From contig JAGFBZ010000900.1 in assembly GCA_018398805.1 (NCBI GenBank), forward strand, positions 186,001-250,000: 64,000 nucleotides of DNA, given 5' to 3'. Positions 47,301 through 59,849 of this stretch are shown one piece after another (the first letter of the stretch is position 1; the number at the start of each line of letters is the position of its first letter). The notes under the pieces are model-generated. The model ran no database searches. It had not been told where the DNA came from and saw only the letters and a list, made by a program, of their open reading frames with translations. Source of the stretch: Hirundichthys speculiger (Eukaryota; Chordata; Actinopteri; Beloniformes; Exocoetidae). The position numbers and the translations under genes are program-made.

Positions 47301-48730
47301 ATGCACAGAGAAAAATAAGGCATAGGAAGATGGAGAGTTTGCAAATTGTAAGTGTACAATTGACTTTCTTTTTTTTTTTTCTTTAAAAAAAAAAAAAAAA
47401 AAAAGGCTGAGGTAAGGCTTATCAAATTTCCTCCTTCCTTCCACCTTTTCCCTTAAGGGCAACATGCTTCGTGTCTCCCAACAAAACAGTGAAATCAAGA
47501 AGTTATATTTTTACATTTATGCCGGTTTCTAAATCAGTTCACATTGCCAGCGTATGGAGAGTCATATTTTGTGTGTTTCCCAGAGCAACGGCATCAGAGA
47601 AAGTATGCAGAGAACAGATTAATCAGAGGAAACAACCATACAACTTTAACAATGACTGCCGGGGTGCCACATTACTTTTACTTTTATTTATTGTAGTTTT
47701 CTCTAGTCACACTCATTATTGGCATGTGGGTTGAGAATTAGCTCAATCAGGACACTCAACATCTCATATTTGACTTCAGTTTTTTAGTTAAGTCACATCT
47801 GTATTAAAGTCAGCAAAGAAGCTTCTGGTAGAAAAAGAAAAAAAAAAGAAGTTTTCATAAAGAACTAAAAGCTGATACTTTCAGACAAAACCCATTTATT
47901 TAGCAACACAAAAGGATGGAGAAAATGTGACCAGACAGTTCTTGAAATACCATTAAATGTATTTTCAACATTCAGACTCTTTTGTGCTAAACAGGTTATT
48001 TAGGAACACCTAAGCTTTCAGTTTGATTTAGACGCCTGAATGATCTGGATTTACACGCATATTGAAATATGCCTAGCCTTTTCTTACCCAGTCTTATGCT
48101 TCATAAGAGCTACGTGAAGACAGAAGTTTATTCCAGTAAAAACCTGCATAGCTGCCTGAACGGCACCCATCAGGGGTGCACCTCTTATTTTGGGCAGCTC
48201 TCCCTGCAGCGCAGCAGGCCCCACAACCACAGTCTCATCTGAAACTCTCTCAACCCTTTGATACTTTATGATGTCAATGTTTTTTTTTTCTAGTGATTTA
48301 ATGTTTCTTAATTATTTGTGATTGGCTTCTCAAAAAAAAAAAAACCCTCCAGTGAGTTTTAACCATTTTAAATGAGATGACTGCAACAGCATCACAAGTC
48401 TGAGTTTCCTCCTCAGTCCAGGCAGCAAAAAGATGCCTGATGCTGTCGTTGTTCCAGTTTGCTGTCACCTGTTCCTGAATGAGTGTTCTGATGGAGCGTA
48501 AGCCGTCCTCACTTAAGTGAGCAGCAGACATTCAGACAGACCACCCCAACACTAAATTAGTGGGTTCTGCCCTCTGCCTGAAAGGGATATAAATAAATGT
48601 TACTGACCAAGGTGCAAAGCACATTTGAAGGCAAAATGAGATTCCAGCCATAGTGTGATGAAACATTTTGACTGCTGGAATTTAAACAAATAGAGCCTGT
48701 GGAGCCAGTAGTCTGCTTGATGTAGCAGTG
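44388..48730. other. No gene recognised; one unassigned 78-codon frame
   Basis: The frame at 44680-44916 (plus) begins MLPLFDHFQERKQAKASDTD and ends in a basic stretch; I do not recognise it. Frames at 45171-45359, 46436-46624 and 47471-47734 have no motif. Homopolymer runs lie near 45926, 47367-47403 (T run followed by a run of about 24 A) and 48278. No transposon termini. Confidence 0.4.
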
Positions 48731-48890
48731 GGTGGCTGTAGCTCAGTTGGTTGAGCGGGTCCTCCAGTCACTGGAAGGTTGGCGGTTTGATCCCAGCTCC
48801 AACTGTCCACATGCTAAAGTGTCCTTGGGCAAGACACTGAACCCTAACTTGCCCCCAGTGGGTCTGGGGGCACAGTCACTGTCTGAAAAG
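48731..48890 (+). mobile_element. tRNA-derived SINE with good A and B boxes
   Basis: A box TAGCTCAGTTGG at 48739-48750 and B box GGTTTGATCCC at 48784-48794 match the Pol III internal promoter consensus with correct spacing. The head starts GTGGCTGTAGCTC and resembles a tRNA 5' half. After the B box come CAACTGTCCACATG and then GTGTCCTTGGGCAAGACACT, the hallmark body block of teleost tRNA SINEs. The 3' part ends near 48890. It is not a tRNA gene: no acceptor stem pairs with the start. Confidence 0.85.
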
Positions 48891-50474
48891 TGAATTTAAA
48901 AACCGTGTTTGCTTCCCTGTCAAGAAACATTGCTGGGTGTTTTCCTGTTCAAGACTGCGGAGATAAATCCTACTTGAAGTAGCATTCATAAATACCTGTC
49001 AGCATTCGAAAACAACGGGTCGGCAAAGCAGAGAGCATTCACAAATATCAACTGCTGTTTACAACGTCCTTTGTGAACACGGTGTAGCAAGATTACAACA
49101 TTTCTTTTGACGGGAAACAAAATAAACACTGAAAAATGATGAATCCTAAAGTTAAATATGTGGTCGATTTAATAAAAAGTTAAAACCATGTTGGAAGAGA
49201 CAGCATGACATGAATCTATTTATATGATGAAAAGGAAAATACCTTATACACACGTGCACACACACACACACACAATCCCAGTTTATCACGTCACTAAAAT
49301 TTGAATGTGACAGCTATCAAAGCCAACATGTCTCAGATCATTTTGGACATGTTAGATTGGCATCACGTCATGTCCATTTGAAATTTTTGAGAGGGGTTCT
49401 TAGATTTCACGAGCTTGAATTGAACCAAACGTTTCTGTTGCTTTTCCAAAGTAAATGAATAATAAGGTCAGTTTAGAACACAAAATATTAAGACACAAAC
49501 AATCACTTGTCAATGTTCTTTACAAAGTACAGTTTTTGCAAACCGTTAAAGCAACTGGTTTTTTATGCAGTTGCACAGAACACACATGCACGCTACTCAA
49601 TTAAAGACAATCCTATGACTTGATCTTTACCACTTAATTATGCCCTAGGTGAATGATCCTTTATATCTGCAAAGGTTTCCATGCTGACAAAACCACTGTT
49701 GCTAAGAGACGGGTGCCCCCAAAGAAAAACAGATACTTAGTACTGTTGCACTGAGATTACTTTTCAAACATCTAAACTGTTGTTTAGATCACCTCTGTTA
49801 TTATTTTGCTGGATTTGGTCTCCAGAGATGAGTCCTCTCGGTAAGAACATGAATCTGGCCATGAAAAAAAAGCAACAGATAAAAGTTAAAAGTAAATAAA
49901 TAATTTATTACATTTATACATAAAAGAGCATCACTGTTGTGATAATGAATGCTTTCTTTGAAAAAGGGGGAAAAAAACTGAAGCTAACAAATAAAAAAAC
50001 AGTATTTGCAGTTGACAATTTTGGTTTAATTTTAATTGCCACTAGATTGTCTCTTTGCTGATATGAAAACATGGCAATTCAGGATCAGCTTATCAGTGCA
50101 AAGTGAATTCTTTGTATGGTTGTCCCCGTGGAATTGATTGGGTGAGCCCAAATTCCTCATAATGAGCAGTATTCACACAACCAGCCTGCACAGAAAACAC
50201 TTTAATCCCATTTTAAAATTATAAATTGGCAGCCAAAGCAAAATTGCAACAGATCTATTGTGCATCTCCCTGGTTCCAGCACTCTACTCCTACATAAACG
50301 GGGAGAGCTAATGGACAGCGCGGAACAGCTGTGTTAACCACTCACTCCTGATCACTGTTCCCTGAACCACTGCTCCACATCTCCCCCTACAGGTCCTAAT
50401 GAGGAACCAACGTTTACGTCGCAGGCTCTACCCAGAACATAATGGCAATACCTAGACGGAAGACTGCAGTTTTG
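48891..50474. other. No gene recognised
   Basis: Contains (CA)n at about 49256-49275. No exon, RNA gene or transposon end supported. Confidence 0.4.
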
Positions 50475-50910
50475 ACCATGTTATCTTTAAGCTTGGCCAC
50501 ATGAAGTTTGGAGGTCTGTAGTGACTGACAGAAAGTTGGTGACCTCTTTGCACTTTTTGCTTCAGCATCCGCTAACCCCACTCTGTCAGTTTACGTGTCC
50601 AACCACTTCATGGCTGAGTTGCTGTCGTTCCCAAATGCTTCCATTTCCTTATGATACAGCTGACAGTTGACTGTGGAATATTTAGGAGCGAGGAAATTTC
50701 GCGACTGGATTTGTTTCACAGGTATCATCCTATCACAGCTCCACGCTGGAATTCACTGAGCTCCTTAGAGCGACCCATTCTTTCACTAATGTTTCTAGAA
50801 ACAGTCTGCATGTCTAGGTGCTTGATTTTATACACCTATGGCCATAAAAGTGAATTGGAAATCATTCTGATCATTTGGATGGGTGAGCAAATACGTTTGG
50901 CAATATAGTG
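50475..50910 (-). mobile_element. Tc1-like element, family C, 5' portion
   Basis: The right end, AAATACGTTTGGCAATATAGTG followed by TA (shown here as its last 22 bases, with TIR core TTGGCAATATAGTG), is a known Tc1-type TIR. On the minus strand a start-like MGRSKELSEF occurs at about 50779, and after a stop the frame continues as SREISSLLNIPQSTVS and RKWKHLGTT, a helix-turn-helix region. The element ends within the DNA-binding domain near 50475, so it is truncated and lacks the catalytic domain. Confidence 0.78.
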
Positions 50911-51054
50911 TATTTGACTTCTTTAATACATGTTGACCATCGGTAATGGCTTTGACAAGTCTGAACTGCCAGTTTGCCATGAACACATCTGCAAACTCTG
51001 AATCGGGCAAATTAGACCAAAAATTGTATTGTCTTGAAGTAAGCCAGTGATCTC
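50911..51054. other. Spacer
   Basis: No feature recognised between the Tc1 end and the SINE tail. Confidence 0.35.
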
Positions 51055-51172
51055 ATCCATCCATTATTTATACCCATTTATATCTGGGGTTGCGTGGATC
51101 TGCTGGAGTCTACCCAAGCTCTCTTTGGGGGAAAGGCTGAGGTACACCCTGAACAGGATGCCAGTCAGTGAT
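51055..51172 (-). repeat. Tail fragment of teleost SINE-like repeat
   Basis: The order CATCCATCCATTATTTATAC, then TCTGCTGGAGTCTACCCAAG, then GAGGTACACCCTGAACAGGA and CCAGTCAG is the antisense of the 3' half of the repeat at 25770-26065. No Pol III boxes are present. Confidence 0.6.
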
Positions 51173-51321
51173 CTCATAACATGTTATAATTTGAAAGAAA
51201 AAGGAAAAGTAACCTCAGCAGTTTGCTCATAACAAACTTTATCATTTGCATTTCAAAATCTACATTACATGAAACAAAATGCTAACATGAGGCTGTCCTC
51301 ACTAGGTAAATGAGCGCTCTT

Positions 51322-51661
51322 AAGATTGATTTATACTTCTGCGCCAAAGCTACACCTGTGAACTCCTACACAATAAACTATGGCAGTCCCTGACGTACAG
51401 CTCTATCCAAATGTATCAGAATGTCACGTCGACTGCAAGAAATGTAATTGTTCCACTTGGTGAATTCCACTGCTCCGTTGCTATTTTCTGAGTTTCATAC
51501 AGGAAGAGAACAACGGAAAACTCAACGCTGTGCGCTTACAGCTCTCACTGTCATCTTGCAGTCTGTGGTGTAATTACAGAGTGACGTAAAAAAAATAACG
51601 CAATTCCAGAGATGGCTTAGAGGCAGCGCATTGCTGCTATGCAGAAGCATGAATCAGCCTT
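51322..51661. mobile_element. MITE with GATTTATACTTCTGCG-type TIR
   Basis: The left end reads AAGATTGATTTATACTTCTG; the right end reads CAGAAGCATGAATCAGCCTT, its inverted copy with a few mismatches. The interior is 340 bp without an ORF. No clear target duplication, so the superfamily is open. Confidence 0.6.
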
Positions 51662-54344
51662 CACTCAGTACCTTGATAGCAGCTGCTAGTCACTGCCCCA
51701 CGAGTGCAGGTGCCATGCCAAAAACACCACCAACAACCGCAGAGAAGAGTCTTCAGTGGGAGAAATGTATGAAACAGTAGGTACAAGGAAGAGACAGATG
51801 TTTTTGTTCATTATTAATTTTCGAAATGAAATATTGCTAAGATGCTTAGTATCTGTGAAAGCAGTCTGTACCTCACCTTTCCAAAGAGCAAATGTCCACT
51901 TTTTGCAACTGCTGCAAAAGCACTTAGGGCCCGATCTTCCGCCAGATCTCCTAAAGTCGCTATTAAGGGAAATTCCCCCGCAAAGAACGCAATCTTCCAC
52001 CTTCCTAAACCCGCTATCCCACCTGCTCTACCTGCTGTATTATGCATAGGAGTGGTTAGGGCGTTCCACCTGTTAAACCAATCAGTGTGTCAGTAGCCAT
52101 TCCCTTTAAGAGCAGGTTGCTAACCGCTATCCGCAAACCGCTATGCAGCATCAATTGGTCATCAGTCAAAGAAAATAAAAAGAATAGCCTTTCGATAAAT
52201 ACTGCTGGGACTGGGAAGTAAACATGGTAAAGCTTCCTTCTAGCTTTTTTTTTTTTTATTGTTTCATTGTTTGAGCAGCCTGCACAAATGGTTGGACTTC
52301 AGTCATAAAATTTATGCCAGAGACTAAATGTATAATTCTAAAATTCTTAAAAGTTTTACATGATGTTCCTCCAGACAGGTATAGGTTTCAGAGCTAAGCA
52401 TGTGCTGCATACAAAGTTTGTTTTCTTTCATTACACAAAAAAGGTGGTTTTCAGACCTTTTTAGAAAAATTCATTGAAAATAAAAGACTTAAAGAGACTA
52501 AATGATCCCACTATGCATTAATATTCAGTGGACCTCTGGTCAAGTCTCTTCATAGATGCTCAGCTCAAGGTCTAAAGTCATAGGCACACCTTGACTTTAT
52601 ACTTTAGGTCAAACCCTGAACAACATCTTGGGAAAGCTTTCTACATAGAATTGATAAGATTCTTTTTTTTTTTTTTTAACATCCATTTATACCTTCATCA
52701 CTTTATTGTATAAATGTCACTATTAAGGTGATGTACTGTGCTGTACAGATCAATGCACACCAATGGGAACTGTGGTCAGATAAGCCTTACGTCCAATTTA
52801 GAAGTGGTATTAACACCCTCTCCAAATGATCTGATTACAAATGGTTTGTTCTGATCACATTATTTGTTCAGGTGTGTCTGTTCACACCTGGCATTCATTT
52901 GCCTGCATCTGCACATCTATCTCGAGTGACAGCTTGTGATCAGATCTGTCTCCCCCACCTGATATGCAGATAAAGAAGTACATGATTCCGGCTTACACAG
53001 ACCAAATGCTTTGTTGCTTCTTTACCTGAGGAGGGTTGCAGTGCACTAATTGCACCTAGAGACCAGGAAATTAAAAAAAACTCCTTCCCAGCCTTTCAGA
53101 GGTTTGTGTGTCAATGTGTCCCCAGATTTATTCTGAGTGTGTTTACACTAATACTGCAATGATTAGTTAACATGATTGACATATTCCATTTTGAAAAATA
53201 TATTGACCCAGAAAGTTTTGCATCGATGCAGTGGGGAAAGCTTGTTTATGACAGCCAAACATCTATTTGGACTGATTTGATCAGAATTAAGTAAAGTAGC
53301 ATTAGTTAGCATAGTTTAGCATAAGGTAAGCCAACCAAGCTAAAATAGCTAAACTGTGGTAACTGAGCTGGTGGGAAACTTCCATCTGGCTTCCAGGCCT
53401 GCTTTTTCTGTCCATTTACCCATTTTGATTGACCGGGTTTGTGTGGCATCTATTCCTAACCAAGAAGCCACTGTGCAATAAAACAAAAGAGAAGCTTAAA
53501 AAGCACTCTTCAGAAAACCAATGGGTGATGTCACCGGAGGTTTGTCCAGTTCTTTCACGGTCTATGAATATTGCGCAGTGTCTTCTATCAGAACTCAGAA
53601 CGGTGAAACCATCTGTGTGAGGCCAGGCAAATTATGTTTCCCTCTCTTTTTGATTTCAATGAATTTCTGAAAAGTGAATGGAATAGTTTCTTTTTTTTGC
53701 CTTCTTTTGTTTTCTTTAATTTCGTTTTTAACTGTATTCATTATGCTTGTGCCAGTTAATGATTAATGTGTACCTTTTGATCACCACACACATATATATT
53801 CAGCACTTGAGAAGGAAATAAAACAGCCATGGTAGAAGTGCATTCAGATTTATATGTATACATATAAAAAAAACAAAAAAAAACAAAACATTGATAGGTG
53901 ATGAATAAACCACTGCCCAGTGCAGAATCTAAGAATATCATTTCCATCTGCTGCAAAATCCATGTGTTAAATTGACTGTTTGGAAGACTCCATATAGCAT
54001 CAACTGTTTGAAGAAAATCAGCAAATATTTGCACTCCCACAGAAAGCAGCTGTTCCATCAAAACATGGGCATACTTAATGTCCCATAATTGCTTTAAAGA
54101 AAATTGTAGATTCTTGGATTTTGCTCAAATGAATGAATCACTTTCAAATGGTAATCAGGCTTTATATAACCGCATAAGACATGTTCAGAGTAAACTAAGA
54201 GCTGATTAGCTTCCACCTTCTTATGTAAAAGTCATCATCACCTTTTTTTTTTTTTCCATTCTCAAGTTCATCTTTTGTCACTGTTAAAGAGACCAGACAT
54301 TGCATGTTTGGCAATGGGATAATTACATTGACACTGTAACCATA
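51662..54344. other. No gene; weak repeat-like blocks
   Basis: 51908-52140 begins TTAGGGCCCGATCTTCCGCC and looks like one end of a MITE, but I cannot place the other end. 52795-52965 has blocks such as TGATCTGATTACAAATGG and GTTCACACCTGGCATTC, familiar from fish MITEs. 53280-53330 has a TAGC/TTAGCAT-rich stretch. 53500-53570 holds a GGGTGATGTCACCGGAGG block. T runs lie at 52246, 52664 and 54244. Overlapping frames at 51686-52096 have no domain. Confidence 0.35.
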
Positions 54345-54965
54345 AATGGTATTAGTGATTTGAAGAACGGGTTGGACATTAACTTTCTAACATTTAAATG
54401 AAAGAAAAACAGAAATCATTATGTTTGGTTCTGCTGACCAGCACAGGAACTGTGCTGCCTCTCTTGGTCCCTTGGAGTCATTTACTCATTTATCTGCTGA
54501 AAAAAAAACCCAGATAAGTTCTATTGTAAAAAGCTTCTTTCAGTTGAGACTGTTAGCCAGTGAAGCCATATATGCCTTAAGCAGTTTCAGGATAGATTTT
54601 AAGATTTTACAGATTGTTTTAAGTGGATTGGCACCAGCTCATCTGCTTGATCTTATTCATGTTTATACTCCTGTCAGTGCTGGTACGTTACCAGCCAGAT
54701 GGTTGTTGATGTTCCCAGATCTGGACTTAAAAACAGAGACCAAGCTTTTTCAATTACTAGTCCCGTTCTCTGGAACAAAATGAGAACCTTCAAAACTGTT
54801 GCTACAGCCAAGTTCTTGTTCAAAACTCAACTCTTCTCATTGGCCTTTAATTCAAGCTGAGCAATGGCATCTGTTAACATAGCAAACTAAATAAAATAAT
54901 TATCTGCAAAAATGTTAATGTTGTTGATATTAGAATGTAAAGAGCTTTGGTCAACATTGCTTTTT
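54345..54965 (+). mobile_element. L2-like LINE 3' fragment with internal deletion
   Basis: After a frameshift near 54400, the frame 54421-54783 reads MFGSADQHRNCAASLGPLES and then jumps from LRLLA directly into SFRIDFKILQIVLSGLAPAH, skipping the LDYCNALL...NAAARVLT block that normally lies between: an in-frame internal deletion. The C-terminus continues with FGT-type and FKTQLFSLAF-like sequence to about 54860. The 3' UTR ends near a GTAAAGAGCTTTGGTCAAC block, as in L2 elements. No catalytic YADD box is present. Confidence 0.82.
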
Positions 54966-57702
54966 ATTTATATGTTTTTTTTTAAAATACATTTGACTTT
55001 ACTACTACTAATAGTGAATAACAATTTATTATTTATGAAATTTGTATTCAAAGCAAAACACAATAACAAAATTGGATGCAAATTAACATATAAAATTAAA
55101 GAGGTTAAACACAAAGTATCTGAGGTTCATACGGTCTGCAAAGAAATAAAAATCAAAATGAATATCAGAATTTTCTACTTTTTCTTTTCCCTTAGCAATT
55201 TAGCAAAGTCAGACTAATGCATAAACATCTCAAATGACATCTCAAACAGCTCAAATGACACTTGACCTCTCATTCACTTTGCCTTTTACTAATGGGCTCT
55301 GCTTGTCTAAATGATACCTTTACCTGAGGAAATGTTTGTTGAAAAAGATTAGTGATCAGGCTGAACCTGACCATCATAAAATGAGCCTTTAGGTTGGATT
55401 CCGGCATTCTCAGTTACATCTATCACACCAAAGGTGTTGCCATTAATTATAAAGTTAAAAGCAGTTTTAAAAGAAGTTTTAGAACCACACTTGGCACCTT
55501 AAACAAATTATTATAAAGGAGAATGTGAATCATTGCTAGAGTCAGTTGAACGTATAAATGCCCAATTTTATTCAGTGTAGTTTTTCTCTTAAAATAATGC
55601 TTCGCTCTGTAGTAATTCTGACCTCTTCAAAGGTAGTCTATCATAGCTAAGCAGTATTAGCTGCCTTTGCTTTAAGACTCATTATCACTTTAGAGTTGTA
55701 CTTAAATGAAAATTACATTCTGTTATTGCAATCTGTCAGTTTTGATAGCCCCAATTTTACCAGAAGCCTCCATTGGTATGTGCTTTTGAAGAATTAATTT
55801 TAGAGGCCACATAGAGGATACGTGGGTGCAGGGTTTTGTGCTTTTGACTCTGCTTCAATAACCATTTGCGACTGCTCATGTCTTACATGACAGCAGGCAC
55901 ATCTTCAGACCAAATGCCATCACTTGTGACTTTGAAAAAGGAGAAATTTTTTGGCATCACAGGCAGAGCTGATTTTGTGACATTTAACACTCAATGATGT
56001 GTTAAATTGACTGAGAATGGTGCAGTGACCAAAGAATATCCAGTTAGCTTTAGCAGCCCAGAGGATAGGTCAAAGGAGAACGACAGTTTATTCAGAAAAA
56101 CTTCACCTGAACATATCCTATAGTTTTGCAGTTGCAAAACAGAGTCCTGGTTTATGTGAGAATATATATTCTGTGGCTTTTTCAGGATAATGCTCATTGG
56201 AGCATGTTTATTCAATGTGTCATTTTTTTTCTCAAATCAAATATAATGTGCTGGATGAAATCAGAGTGAAAACAGAGATTTGTCAGTTGTGTCTTGAATT
56301 AAAGTCAGAGCCTTTCTGTGGAGTGAATCACACAGCCAGTTATTCATGTAATAATTTTATTAGCTAGCAATCACAAGAGACCGCCACTTTAGCATGTGTG
56401 CTAACACCTGGCATTAAAATATGTACCAAACGTGCCTTGAGGGATCGGATCTGACCTTCCAAATTAAAATTCACTGGCAAATGCCAAATGCATTGCCATT
56501 GTTAAACTGCCAAAGACGGCAGCTAGAAATAACCTGGTGTAACCAGTAGGAATAAAAATAATTACGAGAGGCTGTAATAATGTGTTCAAATCTCACATTT
56601 GCATTGGCCACTTTTAATTTGACTTCGGAGCATCAATTTTTCTGAATGCAAGGTCCAGGTTCAGTGAGATGTGTTTGACTGCTCGTGGAACTGCAAATTA
56701 TGAGTTGAATTGAGGTGCTCGTGTCCAGCTGATATTAGTACAATGACAACCTTTCTGAACTAAGTTGCCTGCTGTGTCACCGCTGAGTCTCTATAGATGT
56801 GTATTTAAAAAATACACATGTATTTTTTATTTATTTATTTATTTATTTTTTTGCGTGTGTGTGATAAGATTGTTTGTACAGAGCTGGATAAACACAAACT
56901 CCAACTGTCTTATCACGGTGGTTATAGACCCAGGCTCATTCCGCTTCCTGACAGCTACCTTTAGAGCTAACTAATAGCCCTGCCACCCACCTTTAATTGG
57001 AAATCTATGGCTGCATTTATATTAGAGCACAGCTGACAAACGCAAGTCTCTGCGTTTATGTATTATCAAACTGCAAACAATCAATTACAAGTTGACAAGA
57101 CCTAATATTTCATGGACGATGCCTTAATCGATACATTAGCAGGCTGAGGGGATGGGGCAGAAAAAAGAGGGAGTAGAGAGAAGATGGTGGGTTGAATTGG
57201 ATGAAAGCACTTCTTTAGCTAGACAAGCATAGCCTTATAGTATACTGCTGTCGTGTGAGAGCTTTCAGGAACATTTAATCAGATGTTAGAATCCCTTGAT
57301 GTTTGTTAGTCCCTTTCATCACTTACAAAACTGTTACCTCCAAAGGGCCGCTGAATGAGTACGCTCACCTGTATGAGAGTAAGAATAAATTTTTGAGCAT
57401 GTATCTCATCCTGAGACATTTTGTTTTTAAATAGATGTGTGGCTGTGAGCCTCTTCTAAAACCTTGAATGCATAATGTAGCTCTAGTACAAGCTGCGATG
57501 CCTGCAGATCCACCGCCGTGATCATGTTTAGGTTGCAGAAAGTCAGTAAAAAAATCCATATCTTCTGTTGGCTTTAACATGTGTGACTGAGGCAGGAAAA
57601 AAAAATTTCAACTTGGTTTGAACTGTCCACAAAAATGTTCCACAATAATGCATAGGCACACTGATAGACGATATAAAAGGATGGGAAAGTTATCCAAAAA
57701 TA
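54966..57702. other. No gene recognised
   Basis: About 2.7 kb of AT-rich sequence with (TTTA)n at 56826-56850. Frames at 55991-56215, 56765-56974 and 57365-57580 show no domain. Confidence 0.4.
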
Positions 57703-58348
57703 ACTACAGCCATAGGTGTAATTTATGGGGGGGATGGGTAATTTAAACCAGACACCACAACCCCCCCAATATCATATCATAATTACTTTAAATGAATGTT
57801 AGGTATTACTAAACATGACATTGTGGTAGATTTTCTCAATGGCAGTAAAAAAGAAAAAAAAAGTGACATTGATCCCCTTCCCCCACCACGATGAGATTTG
57901 GTGTCGCCCACCACGGATCTGAGGTTTCCTCTTTCGTTATGTTTCGGAAGTATCCGCGGTGGTTGCCTGGTGCTGCTCGGATCAAGCAGTGTTTTCGGCG
58001 GTTCGCTCAACTTCGTTGGTCACTTTTACAAGAAAGTTTGAAATAAAAAAGTCTCTGATTTTACCAGAAAGTTGGCAACACTCATGGTGTTCTGGAAATC
58101 CCACGATCTAGTGTGTTCTGTGTTTTAGGTCGTTGTAAGGTGTGTTGTATTGTAAAGTTGAGGTTTATGGTTAAAACCTTTGATACTTTATTATTCTGTG
58201 TGTTCTTTGGACAAATAAACCTAAACCTAGTTGTAAATGTGATTTATGCTAGATTTTCACTATTGATCTGTCTCTACCTGAGCGGCTCATGCAGCCTGTC
58301 ACTCAACCCCCCCAATGTTCAACTCAAAGTTACACCCTTGACTACAGC
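57703..58348. mobile_element. hAT-type element (630 bp) with perfect 8-bp target duplication
   Basis: The element is 57711-58340. It starts CATAGGTGTAATTTATGGGG and ends CTCAAAGTTACACCCTTG, whose reverse complement begins CAAGGGTGTAACTTTG. The direct repeat ACTACAGC lies at 57703-57710 and 58341-58348, as expected of hAT. C- and G-runs (CCCCCCC) lie just inside both ends. There is no transposase domain; frames at 57783-58010 and 58113-58367 have no motif. Non-autonomous copy. Confidence 0.88.
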
Positions 58349-59849
58349 TGTAAAGTGTCAAGAATAACTGACTGAAACTCCCAGCCTCATACATCCGTAA
58401 CGATAATACAGCTGCATTCTTCTAAAATAATCTGAAAATTAATGGTTAAATTGTGTGGAAAATGACTATAATAATACCCACTTTTATTATAGAGCAGTGA
58501 ATTATAAGAGGGTTTTTGGGTTCATTTAACAGTCCTTCAGGGCTATATGTCAGTGGATCACGGATGTAGATCAGCAAAATAAAGGCTCTTATGAAAAAAA
58601 AAGCCTTACATGTAAGTGGGTGTGAATTCTGGGAGTTCTACATTCATCACCACAAATGACAACCTGTGCCTCAGTGCTGTCAGGAGGAAAACTCAGGCGT
58701 TCTTGGCCTAACTGTGATGTGATGCATCGTGAGTAGAGCCCAGCTCATGAACAGTACAGTGTGTGTGGGCTTGTGAACCTGCATGTGTTTGTGCGTAGGT
58801 GTGTGTCTCGGACTTCACTTTTTAAAACTGCGATTCGCAGGCTAATTAATCAGATGGTGGTGTCACGCTTATGAATGTGCTGCCCTAGGAAACGAGATGT
58901 GGAACAAAGACTTTGCCTTTATTATGAACTCATTAAAGCTCCCCTTCCTTTCTGCAGAATGTCCTACTGTTTATGTGTCCACCTCCAGATCTCTTTATCT
59001 TTGACTTTTGTTTTATCCTTTAACAAACGTTCACCTGCAATGAGCAGGCTGTGGTTTCAGAATGACATGCGTTCCACAGCCCTCGTTATCAGACCCTTAG
59101 CATTAGGTCGTTATTTTGAACAGTAACAAGCAGTTTGTCAGTGGGGGCATGCGCATCTGTCAGACAGCATGGAAGTTCTAAAAGAGGACTGGTAGTGAGT
59201 GAGGAATTAGCATAGTAATTGATAATTACTCAAAGATCAGTGGAGCCATTAATTCTTTGACACCTCAACATGTTTTCTCTCCAGTTTAGGTCAGTTCTAA
59301 AAGGAGAAACATCATTGAGTACCTCTGTGGCTTAATTAACAATCTTGCACTAATTAAAAGAAAACGAATATGTAAAAAAGGGCCAAAGACGCACATGGAC
59401 ATCGTGACCAGTCCTTTTCTTTCATGGTCCCACAAGTCACCTCACCTTTTACCATGACAATGCAGAAAAATAGTTGGTTTAACAAATAAAATTTAAGAGA
59501 GAGTGTTTGAAGTTTGAGTGTCAAATCAACAACAATAAGAAATATATATATATGTTGTTTGTTTTTTTTTTATGTTTCATGGTCTAATTAGAGAACTATT
59601 TGTATATGGTTTCTTTTTCATGCCCCAAATACGTTTGGAAAGTAACTGAACAAATTTAGATGTGTGAAAGACCCTGAAGCTCAAACCCACAGAGCGTTAG
59701 TATCCTCGCCTTTTAATCTTTTTTTTTTTTAATGTGAAAACATCTTTAAAATGATCTGAATATAATGTGTCTTAGTATTAGACAAAGTCATCAGGCAGAT
59801 AACACATGCTATCTTTTTTTAACCATGACATTGCTTCTGTAACAAACAT
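58349..59849. other. No gene recognised
   Basis: The frame at 58875-59126 has no domain. T runs near 59560 and 59721. No element termini seen. Confidence 0.4.

Noticed and set aside
48731..48810. Functional tRNA gene
   Set aside because: A and B boxes fit, but the ends cannot pair as an acceptor stem, there is no T-run terminator just after the body, and the GTGTCCTTGGGCAAGACACT block marks a SINE.
51908..52140. Complete MITE starting TTAGGGCCCGATC
   Set aside because: Only one end is recognisable; without a partner TIR or target duplication I did not call it as an element.
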